A DNA stretch of 64,000 bases. Origin: Fulvia fulva (lineage: Eukaryota > Ascomycota > Dothideomycetes > Mycosphaerellales > Mycosphaerellaceae). Positions 9,964-20,948 of the stretch are shown piece by piece; the stretch's first letter is position 1, and the number at the start of each line of letters is the position of its first letter. The notes beneath the pieces were generated by a model, which was given only the letters and a program-made list of their open reading frames with translations, was not told where the DNA came from and ran no database searches. The stretch lies in the NCBI RefSeq assembly GCF_020509005.1, contig NC_063015.1:1984001-2048000 (forward strand), in the 5' to 3' direction. The translations under genes and the position numbers were made by a program.

Positions 9964-9994
9964 CAACAAACCGTCAACCACTCGAGTCATCCTC

Positions 9995-11155
9995 ATGGGT
10001 GACCACGCCACCGATAGAGGTGTCAACCTCGACAACCAAGACACTCCATTCCACTTCAGTGAGTGGACTGACATCCCCTTCTCGAACGCCGCTGCCTTCG
10101 GTGCCTGGGCAAACGCCAACCCCGACACCGCCTACGCTCTCATCAACCGCACCGTCTCCTCTTTCCGCGAGACCGCCCAGCAGGTCGAGCAAGCAAACAA
10201 CCAAGCAACATACCTTCAAGGTATTGTGAACACCTTCCAGAACCTCGCCCCGCACGCCGACGACAACCGCCGCCAGCACTTCTCCAAGAAGGTCAACGAC
10301 CCAGACGAGTTCGACGGCAACAAGAGCAAGTTTGAGGCATTTGAGACACAGCTCACCATCAAGCTGTTGGCTAATGCCGACCACTTTCCGCAAGAGAAGG
10401 ACAAAGTCACGTACGTCTTCTCCCTCCTTCGGGGAGACGCCGCGGCTCAGGTACAACACTACATCGACAACGCTACGCAGACTATCGGCTGCCCGGACGT
10501 CCTCACCTTGATGCAGGACCTCCGTGCTGCCTTTGGTGATCCAGACCGTAGAGCCACCGCCCAGAACGCCATCCACAACCTCCTCCAGAAGAACAAGAGC
10601 TTCGCCGAGTACCTCGCGGCCTTCAACCGCGACATCGGGTTCACCGGCTACAACGAAGAGACCAAGAAGAGCACTCTCCGCCGTGGTTTGTCAGCAGAGC
10701 TTCTTCGAGCCCTCGAGGACAAGGACGTCGGTGCTATGAGCTTCCGTGAGCTCGTCGAGACCTGCCAGCGCCTCGACTCCAACATGAAACACACCGCCTC
10801 TCTCCTCGCTTCCCGTTCTCAAGGTCGTCAGCCTCGTGGTCCCGGAAGCCACTTCGCTGCTCCACTAGGCGCCGCCGCTCCCACGGCTCTCCCTCCCGTC
10901 TCTGTAGGTGACGCTATGGATCTCAGCGCTGGTGCCGCCGTCCCTCGAGTCCAGGGCCTCGTCAACGGTAAGCTCACTCCCGAAGAGAAGCTTCGCCGTC
11001 GCCAGGCCGGACTCTGCACCTACTGCGGCGGTCCAGGCCACATCGCAGCCAACTGTCCGCAGCTCGCTGCCCGTAACGCCCGCAACCCGGTTCGCGGCGC
11101 TGTCGGCGCTATCGAGCCTGCTCCTGCTGCTCCCGCTGAGCAGGAAAAAGCCTAG
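9995..11155 (+). CDS. gag: Gag polyprotein of G2, 386 aa
   Basis: Gag forms the cytoplasmic particle that packages element RNA. The ATG at 9995 (MGDHATDRG) is chosen because the longer frame from 9881 begins inside the LTR, upstream of the primer-binding site. Residues about 100-240 contain a retrotransposon capsid-like domain (DEFDGNKSKFEAFETQL, VFSLLRGDAAAQV, FAEYLAAFNRD, LRRGLSAELL). A canonical CCHC zinc knuckle (CTYCGGPGHIAANC) lies at about 341-354 and would bind RNA. A Pro/Ala-rich linker separates them. The frame ends at TAG 11153-11155, and pol lies in the -1 frame and overlaps it. No RIP damage is visible. Confidence 0.95.
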   Translation: MGDHATDRGVNLDNQDTPFHFSEWTDIPFSNAAAFGAWANANPDTAYALINRTVSSFRETAQQVEQANNQATYLQGIVNTFQNLAPHADDNRRQHFSKKVNDPDEFDGNKSKFEAFETQLTIKLLANADHFPQEKDKVTYVFSLLRGDAAAQVQHYIDNATQTIGCPDVLTLMQDLRAAFGDPDRRATAQNAIHNLLQKNKSFAEYLAAFNRDIGFTGYNEETKKSTLRRGLSAELLRALEDKDVGAMSFRELVETCQRLDSNMKHTASLLASRSQGRQPRGPGSHFAAPLGAAAPTALPPVSVGDAMDLSAGAAVPRVQGLVNGKLTPEEKLRRRQAGLCTYCGGPGHIAANCPQLAARNARNPVRGAVGAIEPAPAAPAEQEKA

Positions 11156-11202
11156 GTCTTCCTCATCGACGCGATGAAGACCAAGAACAACGTTTACCGA
11201 AA

Positions 11203-14043
11203 GTGAAGAGAGGAAAGAAGTTGAGGATCAATACAGCACAGCTAGACCTGTACGACGAGACGGGCAAGGACCACGCTTGCAAACCGTTCGTCACGAATGT
11301 AAATATCGGCTCAAAGAAACTCTCTTCTTCCAATCTCACTCTCATGGACACTGGCGCACTAGGCGAGTCTTTTATGGACTATAAACTCGCGACCTCTCTC
11401 AACCTCGAACCCCAGGAACTGAAGTACCCTCGCACCCTTGAACTCTTTGACGGCACGGAGACTACCACTGGTAAGATTACTCATGTTGTACACACGTCAA
11501 TCACCCTCGGAGGCAAGCGTATGTCGATCACCAGCTTCCTTACGTCCCTACCGCATCAGAAGTTTATCCTCGGCCTCCCCTGGTTCAGACGACACCGACC
11601 TATCATCGACTGGACTTCCCTTACTGTCAGCTTCCCTCCAGAAGTTCCTCCGGCACCTCCGCCTTCTCCGCCGCCTCAGCGCGGTCCTGAGTATACCAAG
11701 ATCTTCCAGGTGAACGCCGCTGCCTTCACCACTGCTGCTAAGCAGCCCAAAGCTCAAGTCTTCGCCGCCTCTCTCCGCGATATCGACATCGCCCTCGAGA
11801 AGCTCGACAAGAAGCGTACACCTACCGACCCTGCTACGAAGGTCCCTCCTTGGGCACACCACATCCTCCACGTATTCGATGCTAAAGCCGCAGACGAGCT
11901 GCCTCCTCATCGCCCTCACGACCACAAGATTGAGCTAGAAGAAGGTGCAGAGACACCGTTCGGACCGTTATATTCCATGTCCCGAGAAGAGCTTATCGTC
12001 CTCAAGAGATACCTCGAAGAGAACCTAAAGAAGGGGTTCATTCGAGCGAGCCGTTCCAGCGCTGGCAGTCCCGTCATGTTCGTCAAGAAGCCCGGCGGTG
12101 GTCTACGCTTCTGCGTAGACTACCGAGGCTTGAACGCTGTTACAAAGAAGAACCGCTACCCAATACCGTTGATTCAGGAGACGCTCGAGCGCCTCTCTAA
12201 GGCCAAGTACTTCACCAAGCTCGATGTCATCGCTGCGTTCAACAAGTTACGAATGGCAGAAGGACACGAGTATCTCACAGCCTTCCGTACTCGCTACGGG
12301 CTGTTCGAGTCGCTCGTTATGCCCTTCGGCGTTTGTAACGGGCCTAGTACCTTCCAGAACTTCATTAACGACATCCTTCAGGAGTTCCTCGATCAGTTCT
12401 GCACTGCCTACATCGACGACATCCTAGTCTATAGCGAGACCAAGGAGGAGCACCGCGAGCACGTCTGTAAGGTCCTTCAGAAGCTCGCAGACGCCGGCTT
12501 GCAGCTCGACATCGACAAGTGCGAGTTTGAGAAGACCGAAGTCAAGTTCCTTGGTTTGATCATTACCGCAGACGGCATCAAGATGGACCAAGAGAAGATC
12601 GACGCTATCGTCGAATGGGATGCTCCTACGAACGTCAAAGAGGTCCAGGGTTTCCTAGGCTTTGCCAACTTCTACCGCCGCTTCATCCACGCATTTTCGG
12701 GCGTGGTACGCCCTTTGACGAAGCTCACGCGCAAGGGTGAGAAGTTCGCCTGGACCGACGAATGCCAGGAGGCTTTTGACTTGCTCAAAGCGAAGTTTGT
12801 TAAGAACCCGCTTCTACGGCACTTCGATTTCGAACTGGAGACCCGTGTAGAGACCGACGCATCCGACGGCGTGGTGGGCGGTGTCCTGCTACAACGCCGC
12901 TCGCCTGAATCCCCCTGGTTACCTGTCGCCTTCCTCTCCAAGAAGATGACCGCTACGGAGTGTAACTACGAGATCTACGACAAGGAGCTTCTCGCCATCG
13001 TCAAAGCTTTCGAAGAGTGGCGCCCCGAGCTCGAAGGCTCTGCTATGCCCGTCCAAGTAAGCTCCGACCATAAGAACCTCGTCTACTTTATGAAGAGCAA
13101 GCTGCTCAATCGTCGCCAGGCCCGCTGGAGCGAGTTCCTCTCCCGGTTCAACTTCGTGATCTCGTACACGCCCGGCAAGGCCAACTCGATGGCCGACGCC
13201 CTTACCCGCCGCCCTGGTGACTCTCCAGTTGATCGAAGAGGGGGCCGGCAAATCGCAGGGCAACAAGTCATCAAAGAGCACAACCTCTCTTCCGAGCTTC
13301 GAGAGTACCTATCGAACGGCCAGCCTACGCTCGCCGCTTCCTTTGCTACTCTCGTGCTCGCTCCTGCCTACCTTGACGAGAGTGACGATGAATCCGAGCC
13401 TGAAGAATACGCCTCGGACGCTGAGGACTTGAACGACGATAAAGAGGGCTCAGTAACGACCGACGGCTCATCCGAATCAGACTTTGAGGGGTTTGATAAT
13501 GAGGAGCAGCCCGAAGGCATTATGGCACGAGTACGAACAGCGTACGATGCCGACATAGACGCCCAAGAGTTAGTTCAGGCCCTTGGATCTGGCGCGAGGA
13601 CATTCCCGGGCTTCTCGCTATCCGAGTGCGAGCTCCAGGAAGGTGTCGTCTACTTCCGTAAGAAGCTTTACGTACCGCAGCCCGAAGGCTCTAATATCCG
13701 AGCTGAGATTCTTCAAATCATCCACGACTCCGCCTCTGGGGGTCACCCAGGCGTAGCCAAGACCCACAAGCTCCTCGCTAGGTGTTACTGGTGGCCGCAT
13801 TCCTGGAAGGACGTCCGCCGCTACGTGCTGAACTGCGCTACTTGCCGAAGAGCCAAAGCTAACCGCCACCGTCCCCACGGTCTCTTGCACCCTCTCCCGG
13901 CTCCTGATCGTCCGTGGAAGCACATCACTATGGACTTTATCACCGATCTTCCTCACGGCAAGACCTTTAGCGGCGTGAAAGCAAAGGCCCTTCTAGTGAT
14001 CGTGGACCGTCACTCCAAGGACCGGTACATGATCCCGTGCTAG
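11203..14043 (+). CDS. pol: Pol of G2: protease, RT, RNase H, integrase N-terminal part
   Basis: The pol frame is open upstream of 11203 (at least from 11140) and lies -1 to gag. There is no ATG near its start, so expression by -1 frameshifting is likely. Counting from 11203, the protease site DTG is at residues 49-51 with ILGLPWFRRH following. RT has FCVDYRGLN, KNRYPIP and the catalytic YIDD at 12409-12420. RNase H has ETDASD. An acidic linker follows, then the integrase HHCC finger (GGHPGVAKTH...CATCRRAK) and the first catalytic Asp in MDFITDLP. An in-frame TAG at 14041-14043, inside the integrase core, ends the segment. All domains before it look intact. Confidence 0.95.
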   Translation: MKRGKKLRINTAQLDLYDETGKDHACKPFVTNVNIGSKKLSSSNLTLMDTGALGESFMDYKLATSLNLEPQELKYPRTLELFDGTETTTGKITHVVHTSITLGGKRMSITSFLTSLPHQKFILGLPWFRRHRPIIDWTSLTVSFPPEVPPAPPPSPPPQRGPEYTKIFQVNAAAFTTAAKQPKAQVFAASLRDIDIALEKLDKKRTPTDPATKVPPWAHHILHVFDAKAADELPPHRPHDHKIELEEGAETPFGPLYSMSREELIVLKRYLEENLKKGFIRASRSSAGSPVMFVKKPGGGLRFCVDYRGLNAVTKKNRYPIPLIQETLERLSKAKYFTKLDVIAAFNKLRMAEGHEYLTAFRTRYGLFESLVMPFGVCNGPSTFQNFINDILQEFLDQFCTAYIDDILVYSETKEEHREHVCKVLQKLADAGLQLDIDKCEFEKTEVKFLGLIITADGIKMDQEKIDAIVEWDAPTNVKEVQGFLGFANFYRRFIHAFSGVVRPLTKLTRKGEKFAWTDECQEAFDLLKAKFVKNPLLRHFDFELETRVETDASDGVVGGVLLQRRSPESPWLPVAFLSKKMTATECNYEIYDKELLAIVKAFEEWRPELEGSAMPVQVSSDHKNLVYFMKSKLLNRRQARWSEFLSRFNFVISYTPGKANSMADALTRRPGDSPVDRRGGRQIAGQQVIKEHNLSSELREYLSNGQPTLAASFATLVLAPAYLDESDDESEPEEYASDAEDLNDDKEGSVTTDGSSESDFEGFDNEEQPEGIMARVRTAYDADIDAQELVQALGSGARTFPGFSLSECELQEGVVYFRKKLYVPQPEGSNIRAEILQIIHDSASGGHPGVAKTHKLLARCYWWPHSWKDVRRYVLNCATCRRAKANRHRPHGLLHPLPAPDRPWKHITMDFITDLPHGKTFSGVKAKALLVIVDRHSKDRYMIPC

Positions 14044-14046
14044 AGC

Positions 14047-15402
14047 ATGACCGCAAAGGAGACTGCTCGCTTGTTCTACGAATTCGTCTGGCGCTTTCAA
14101 GGCCTCCCGGATAGCATCACCTCTGACAGAGGCACCCAGTTCATCTCGCACTTCTGGAAGCGTCTGTGTGCTATCCTGGGCATCAAGCATAACCTCTCGA
14201 CCAGTTTTCAGCCACAGACCGACGGCCAGACCGAAATTACGAACGCTATCCTCGAGCAGGTCCTTCGTTGCTTCGTCGACTACCACCAGAAGGATTGGCC
14301 TCAGCATATCCCTGCGGTGGAGTTCGCTACTCGTAACTGGGACTCGGAGACTACTGGCTACTCCCCCTTCTATACTACGAGAGGTTACCACCCTCGTACA
14401 GGCATGGAACCAGAAGAACCTCTCCCGCCTACCGAAGACGCAAACGAGCAAGCAGCAGACGCGTTCGCTACTATGCTCTCACAGATCCATGAAGAAGTTC
14501 ACGACGAGATGGTGTACGCACAAGCAATCTACGAGGATCAAGCCAATCGTCGTCGCCAGCCAGCTCCCGACTACCAAGTAGGCGATATGGTCTACCTCAA
14601 CTCTAAGAACATCAAGACGGACCGCCCCTCCAAGAAGCTGAACTGGAAGAACCTAGGTCCTTTTGAGATCACCGAGCGTATCAGTTCACACGCCTACCGT
14701 CTAGCTCTTCCTGCGAACATGAAGATCCACGACGTCTTCTATCCCGTACGCCTTCGGCCGTCGGCTAAGGACCCATTCCCGAACCAAAACCAAGACATGC
14801 CAGGTCCTCCCGATGAAGTAGAAGTCGACGAGCCTATTAACCTACCTTCTGACGACTATGCCGTCCGCAAGATCCGGGGAATCCGCGCAGAGCCTAACGA
14901 CGTTGAAGGACTACCGCCGATCAAGTATGAAGTCGAATGGCAAGGTTGCCCTGAGTGGGATACCTCATGGGAACCTATCCAACATATCATCTTCAATCGT
15001 CAAGCAATCGAAGAATACCACGCCCGCGCAGACGGCCCAGAAGTCAACATCGGCAGGCTCTTCGAATCTGAGCTCTTCGACGGGGCTTACCAATGGTGTA
15101 TCGACCATGACATCAGGCCTAGGCCTGGTACTGAAGCTGAACATCCTCGATATGTGGAACTACTACGGCTTCGTAGGAACTCAGCTTTGTTCGGGGGGGC
15201 TACTGTCATGGTCTCCCCACAGAGTGTACAGAAGGTGGGGACAGAAGAGCCTCAGAGCGCTCAGAAGTCGTCAAGAAGTGACAGTCCAGCTTGGTGTGTG
15301 AGCGCCAAGAATCACATGCCCCGCAACATTCACTACGGGACCCAGCCCTCCAAATTCACCCCTCTACCAAACCTTGAAGCACGTGGAAGACTCGGAACGT
15401 AG
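14047..15402 (+). pseudogene. pol: Pol of G2 continued: integrase core end, GPF domain, chromodomain
   Basis: This segment is in the same frame as the preceding pol and is cut off only by the TAG at 14041. It holds the second catalytic Asp (SDRGTQF) and the integrase Glu region (FQPQTDGQTEITN), then the C-terminal GPF domain (VYLNSKNIK...LGPFEITER...HDVFYPVRLRP). A chromodomain follows at about 14870-15050 (YEVEWQGCPEWDTSWEPIQHI), expected to bind modified histone H3 and direct integration to heterochromatin. The frame has no stop before the 3' LTR and runs about 66 codons into it, crossing the polypurine tract. Without TAG readthrough it would not be made. Confidence 0.9.
15193..15199 (+). 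other. Polypurine tract of G2
   Basis: A run of seven G lies four bases before the 3' LTR start TGTCATGG. It lies within the open pol frame. Confidence 0.7.
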
Positions 15403-15646
15403 GGCAGGTTGGAATAAGGTTTTGAGCAAAGCTGCTGAGCGCGGCTTCGCACGGGTTAGCCCTGTTGATGCGGGGACACGCACTCGCGAGGGTCGCGTAT
15501 AAATATCTGGCCTTCCCCAGGCCTCTCTTGCTTTCTTCGTCTTTTGTTTTGTGTAGCAATCATACCATACCCTTTTGCATCTGCACTTCGCACCTGCATT
15601 CTCGCTTTCACCCTTGCATCTCACAGGCTAGGCTCTCGCCCTGACA
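15204..15646 (+). repeat. 3' LTR of G2
   Basis: 443 bp, identical by eye to 9510-9952 except near its end (aggctagg for aggccagg, and ccctgaca for ccccgaca). Both are C to T changes, one in CpA context. Confidence 0.95.
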
Positions 15647-15651
15647 CCTAC

Positions 15652-18600
15652 TTAGGCCACATGGCCTCCTATAATCCCTTTACGTAGGCTAGAGCTGCCT
15701 TATAAAGTTTTGGAACTACTAGCTATTAAGGGGCTTTATTAACCTATTAGTAGCTATATCCTTTATATAGTAGTAGTCCACTATAATCTTCTTCTACTAC
15801 TAGAGATGTCTAATATAGTTATATATAACATTAATATACTCTGACCTTTTATGTATATAGGCATCTTTAATAAGTTTTAAAGCGGCTTGGTTATTACCTA
15901 TAAGCTTGACTAGCCTTAGCTCGTTAATAGTGCCCTTGCTTGCCCTTACACTCGGCTAGAAAGAGCTCTTTCCTACTAGTTCTAGGCACCCCATTTCCCT
16001 AAGGACAGTAGCAAGAAATTGTGACTACTTTACGGCTACGTTTATAGCTATAAACTTAGCTTCTATTATTAATGTTATAACAGACTTCTACTTCCTACTT
16101 ATCTAGGACATAGGTGATCTATAAAGGAACTACACGTATCCTAGATTTGAGACTCTATCTACTTTGTCTATAGCGTAGTTAGAGTCCGAGTATCCCTAGA
16201 GATTGCCCCCTCCCTTTCTATATATAAGACCTAGGTTCAGGTACGACCGTAGGTATCGGGAGAGCTTCTTTAAAGCCTTTATATACTACTACGAGGGATT
16301 AGTAACAAATGAGCTAATTCTTCTAAGGGGGAATGCTAAGTCTGGCCTTTTTATTGTTATTAGCTACATCTAGGTACTATTATAGCTCTAGTAATCCTGT
16401 TTGTTACTCCTCTTATCTATAGGTGCCGTAGGTACTAAATGCTCGTAGCTCTCTATAGGTAAGTAGGTTAGCGTAGCCTTCTCTCTAGCTATGTTTATCT
16501 TAGCTAAGTTAGCGTAGACATAGTGTCCTTAATCAAGCTTTAAAGTGCCTTAGGACCTGTCTCTTGTAATCCTTATTCTAAGGATCTTTATAGGTTTACT
16601 AAGATCTTTAATCTTAAACACTTTTCTAAGCTCAGCCTTAAACCACTAAACATCTAATAGCTTCGGAGCTATAATAGGTATGTCATCTATATAGGTAAGG
16701 ACTATAAGGTCTCTATCCGTATAGATAAGTAGGCATAGATCTACCTAGGACTAGGTAAATCTAATCTTCTCTAGCTTCGTAATATAGAGCTTGTTCTAGT
16801 CTCTAGCTGCTTGCTTAAGCCTATAAAGGCTTCGTAGGACCTTAAACACTATGTTTAGAGGTGCTTTAACTCCTAGGGGTGGGATTATATAGATGTCTTT
16901 AAGAAGGCTACTTTAGGTAAAAGCATTATTCACATCTACTAGGTGTATCTCGAGATCTCTCTTACACACTACTGCTATGAATACTCGGAGAGTATTATAT
17001 CTAATAGTAGGTATAAAGGTCTCTTCGAAGTCAACCCTATATTTCTATAAAAACCCTCTTATAACTAGTCTTGCCTTGAACTTCTTAATAGCTCTACTAA
17101 TTATTCTTTTCATATTAAAGACCTACCTAAAAGTAATTAGATTCGTACCCTTTAGCGGTATAACTACTTCCTAGGTGTTGTTGCTTACTAAGGCAATAAG
17201 TTCGTTCTCGATTGCCTCTCTCTATATATATCCCTATTTGGGGTCTCCTACGGCTGTCTTATAGGACTTTGGGATTAGCACTTCCTACTAATAGGCTATG
17301 GCCTACCTAATAGTAGCAAATGTATGTTCTTCTACGTCGTTTAGAGTCTCCTCTACCTAGTATATTATAGGGTCTAGATAGAATATCTAGGCGATAAGAG
17401 CCTTATAGTGTTTAGCCTTATACTCTTTAGAGTTATTATCTCCGTCCCCCCTTAACCTCTTGTTGCCTATAATCTAAGGTGGCGCTAGGTGTTCGGATAG
17501 GTCGAACTGAACGATATCTTCTTTTTCTTTTATTAGAGTACCCTAATCTCTAAACTTCTGGTATTCCCTAATGTCCTTTAGGGGAGGGGGAAGTTATATA
17601 AACAGCGGTTGCTATAGTGTTAATAACTTAGGTAGCTTCTGTATAGATCCACCGTTATCGGCCTTCGACAGTGTTAAAACCGCCTTAATATATTCTCCTA
17701 GCCTTCGTAACGGTGTCTCTAATAATCCCCTATCGGAAAATTTCGCCCTAAAGGGCTTCCTCCTAATAGGATTGCGCTATAGCGCTCGACTCGGCTAGTT
17801 AGTAAAGGTGATACTAAGATCTATATCTCCCCCCTTCTTATTCTTAAACTAGTCGACGTGACTATACGCTTTTATAGCTTTTATGTCGGGATCCTAGAAT
17901 AGCTATTGTTTTGTAGTGTTTTCTAAGTAGCCTATAAACACGGCTTCTTTTCCTCGGTTCATCAACTTGTCTCTCCTTAAGCCTTAAGGTTAGGCTCTTA
18001 GGTCTATATAGACTATAGCTTTGTATCCCTAGACGCGGAAATGGTCGACTAACGGTACTTAGCTAGTAAAGGCTTCTTCTAGTAAAAGAGCAATACTATT
18101 AATAATCGGACTATGAGGCAGTCTGTTTCTAATTATAGTCTATACTTATAAAGCTTCTAGCTAGAACTTGACTAGTATGCTAGAGTCTTTAAGTATAGCC
18201 CGGACTATGTTCTTAGAGGCTTAAATTGACCTTTCTATAGGTCCATTTTAAAGAGAGTTGTAGGTATTAGTTGTGTCTATCTAAGTGCCAAACTCCTTCT
18301 CCTACTCTTTTAGTAAGACGAGAATTTCCTTTGTACTATTACTACGGATCGTAGATAGAAAGTACCTTGACTACCGTTCTGCCTAGACCTTCTAATCCCG
18401 TAGGGCTGTAGGAGCGTCGCTCCTAGCCTTCAAAGGGATTACCCACTTCTTCCTAGAGAAGTTGTCTACAATCTCAAGCTAATATTTATATCCTAGCCTA
18501 GAGACTACGCCCTGAAAAGGCCTATAGATGTCAATAGAGATGAGGGCCAGCCTCTCCCCTTTTCCTCTCTATAGCAGGTCCTTTGAACTTCCTTATGTTT

Positions 18601-20203
18601 ATAAGGGAGCAGACCTTACAATTCTAGTGTTTAGAAGGAACAGGAATAGGATCTTTCTTATTAGTAACTCTATATAGGTTTCTTAGTAGTCCCTTACTAA
18701 GGTGTATACATCTTCTATACTATAGCTCCTACTAATCTTCGGACTTAGTATTAGCTATAGCGGTGCCGTCACGTTCTTAAGAGAGTATACTAGTATACTA
18801 TAGCTTAAGAATTTCCGAGATCGAGTAGATAAATAGTACTCCTCCTCGAAGTTTAGTCTAGATAACGGGCTTACTAGACAAGGATTTTAGGGTGAAACTA
18901 GGTAGTTAGATAGCAAACTGTTAGCTAAACTAATTCCACGAAACAAGACTAACTCTAAGGCTAGGAATAAACAGGACATTTTCTAAGACAATTTGCTTTC
19001 TAGAAGGACTACCTATTACTACACTTCCTATATATATAGCTTATAGATAGCCACCCCTAACCTTGATCCACTTCCTCTTTTAAAGAGGCTTTAGTGTCCT
19101 AAATAGTGAATCTTAGTCAGTCATATGTAATGATATATAAGAGTTAAGTAACTACTTGGACGAGGGGTACTTACCTTTAGCTTCTATAGTAGAATAGGCA
19201 ACCTTATTAACATTATTATCTTCTAATAGTATCTTAGAGTCTAATACGTCTTCCTAGGTCGTATAGGCCCTTATAGGCTTACTAGAGGAGGCCTTTGGCT
19301 TGCGGCTCTCCTTTATCTACTTTATAAGGTCCGTTATTACCTTAAGGACATTACGAAGGTTTAGTAATAATGACCTCCTACGAGGTAGTAACGGTTGTCT
19401 CTTAGTAGGGTAGGTAACCCTAGCTAGTTTATCCTTATTCCTAACAGCCTACTAAGCTGTAGAAAGGTATAGGCACTTGCTTATAAAATGGTTACTACCG
19501 TAGAGATAGTACGTAAGCTTGCCCTAGAAACCCTTCTTAGCGAACATAGCTATTAATAAATCATTGATTCCTGCTTCTCCCTAAGAATTGTAAGAATGTC
19601 TTATAGTAAGAGATTCACCTAGGTATCAATTGTATCGCGAATTGAGCCAAATGAGTCTAGTAGAGCTACTAAGAGTTGCTAGATCTTTCTGTCCTTAGTC
19701 TTAATGTCTTAGAACTAAGGCGAGATTAAAACAGCCCTCCTTACAATTAAGCTAAGCTCCTACTAGGCGTCATCTATTGACTAGTCCTCTATTATCACGA
19801 AATTAGTGTATTGCTAAAGCAAACTTCTTCTAGTAGCGAGAAGTCTTCTCTTATATTTAGCTTCAGCCTATTCCTATAAGTCCTTAATATACCAGATCTC
19901 GTATATTATCTCTTAGTTATCTATCGACAGATAGATATACATCTTATACAGGGCCGTTGTATTGTGCCGTCTGTACGATGCCTTCCTTATCGCTTGATCT
20001 AAAGGAAGGGATGACTCCGATAATGTAGAGGGTGTCGCTATAGATAGGGTTGTAGCGGGAATGTCCGTAATAATGTCTTCGAGGACCTAGTCAACCTGCT
20101 TCAATACTAGGTATATTCTTATTAGCTTGAACTATATTTCGTAGTTCTCTCTTATTAGAACAGGTGCTGCTCTCTTTCTTATAAAGCTAGTCTCGTTCTC
20201 TAT
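15652..20203 (-). pseudogene. Copia C1 gag-pol polyprotein, RIP-destroyed
   Basis: The minus-strand sequence aligns with C2 (36877-41032 and 46024-46426), C4 and the open gag of C5. In order it carries remnants of Gag, CCHC knuckle, protease, integrase, RT (IDD box reversed near 16690-16705) and RNase H. The gag start ATG has become ATA at 20203-20201. TAA/TAG stops are everywhere. The few short open frames, such as those near 16977-17174 and 17571-17798, lie on the opposite strand and are chance products, repeated in mirror image in C2. Confidence 0.88.
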
Positions 20204-20709
20204 TTTTATAAGTTAAGGGATAGGTTAGCTACCCTTAGGTAAAAGGATGTATTCGGTCGTACGCGATCGGATCGAAATAGGATAAACCGAACGCGAGGTT
20301 AATAGCGGAGAGGATAGCTATCCGCCGGGAAGAGGAGGAAAGTCGGTCGGTAAGGATCGTATTAGTACTAAGACACTATAGCGTAACTCTCTTAGTAGAG
20401 GGGGTTTCTAAGACACTACGGCTCTCTTAGAATAAGTAGTTAGTCGATACGAACGCGATGTCCGGAGAGCGACTCTTCTTAGTAAGCTCGCCTACTTGTC
20501 TAAGGTATTAGTATAGGCTCCCTAACTCGGAGTCTAAGAGTGCCTTACTAGGCTCTTTTACGTCTTATATATACCTATAGCACGGCTATAGCTTCCTATA
20601 TAAGGCGGGTGCGGCCTCTAGTCTACCTTCCTTTTGTTCTAAAGAGGAATAACTCTAATCCGACTTTGTCGAGCGTGAAATACCGAGTTACTAACCCGGG
20701 CTTATAATC
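20204..20709 (-). other. Copia C1 leader with half-tRNA-type primer-binding site
   Basis: The untranslated leader between 5' LTR and gag. Next to the LTR (20709-20698) the minus strand reads GATTATAAGCCC, a RIP form of GGTTATGAGCCC seen in C5. That sequence is complementary to the anticodon arm of initiator tRNA-Met. The leader also holds the two hairpins described for C5, in RIP-mutated form (near 20360-20430). Confidence 0.75.
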
Positions 20710-20943
20710 TATTAAATAGGTACGAGTTACGTAGTAGTAGAAGACGGCGGATTATACGAAAGACAAAGAAGGACCTAATAGGATAGCGTGTATCTATATA
20801 TAGTATCGCTAGTATTAGTATAGGTAGATACTAGGTGTCCGGATGTTTACTAGCCTATAGGCTAGTAAACCCTAGTCACGTAATCTAGTTATATAACATA
20901 CCCACACCTATATACTTGTCCTACGGCCTATATGTTCTTAATA
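20710..20943 (-). repeat. 5' LTR of Copia C1
   Basis: 234 bp, matching the other Copia LTRs. Followed by the atata duplication and then the second half of the pogo relic. Confidence 0.92.
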
Positions 20944-20948
20944 ATATA

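Larger units (their letters stand above)
9510..15646 (+). mobile_element. Young, nearly intact chromodomain Gypsy (chromovirus) G2
   Basis: A 6137-bp element with 443-bp LTRs (9510-9952 and 15204-15646, TGTCA...TGACA) and a perfect 5-bp target duplication cctac (9505-9509 and 15647-15651). The two LTRs differ at only two positions by eye, both C/T. Coding order is gag, then protease-RT-RNase H-integrase-chromodomain. It shows no RIP although it is embedded in heavily RIP-mutated C1, so it inserted after RIP acted there. The one evident lesion is an in-frame TAG in integrase at 14041-14043. Confidence 0.96.
9269..20943 (-). mobile_element. Copia LTR retrotransposon C1, minus orientation, RIP-mutated, carrying Gypsy G2
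   Basis: LTRs of 234 bp at 9269-9502 and 20710-20943 and a matching atata target duplication (9264-9268 and 20944-20948) define C1. The pogo reading frame is restored when C1 is removed. The internal region aligns with C2 and C5 in reverse. Nearly every CA and TG has become TA. The young Gypsy G2 sits close to the 3' LTR of C1. Only short chance frames remain. Confidence 0.92.

Noticed and set aside
9881..9994. Extended N-terminus for G2 Gag starting at 9881
   Set aside because: It begins inside the 5' LTR and crosses the primer-binding site; the ATG at 9995 starts the conserved Gag.
9974..10576. A 200-codon open frame on the minus strand opposite G2 gag
   Set aside because: It mirrors the codon pattern of gag on the other strand, has no recognisable domain and runs across LTR-proximal sequence.
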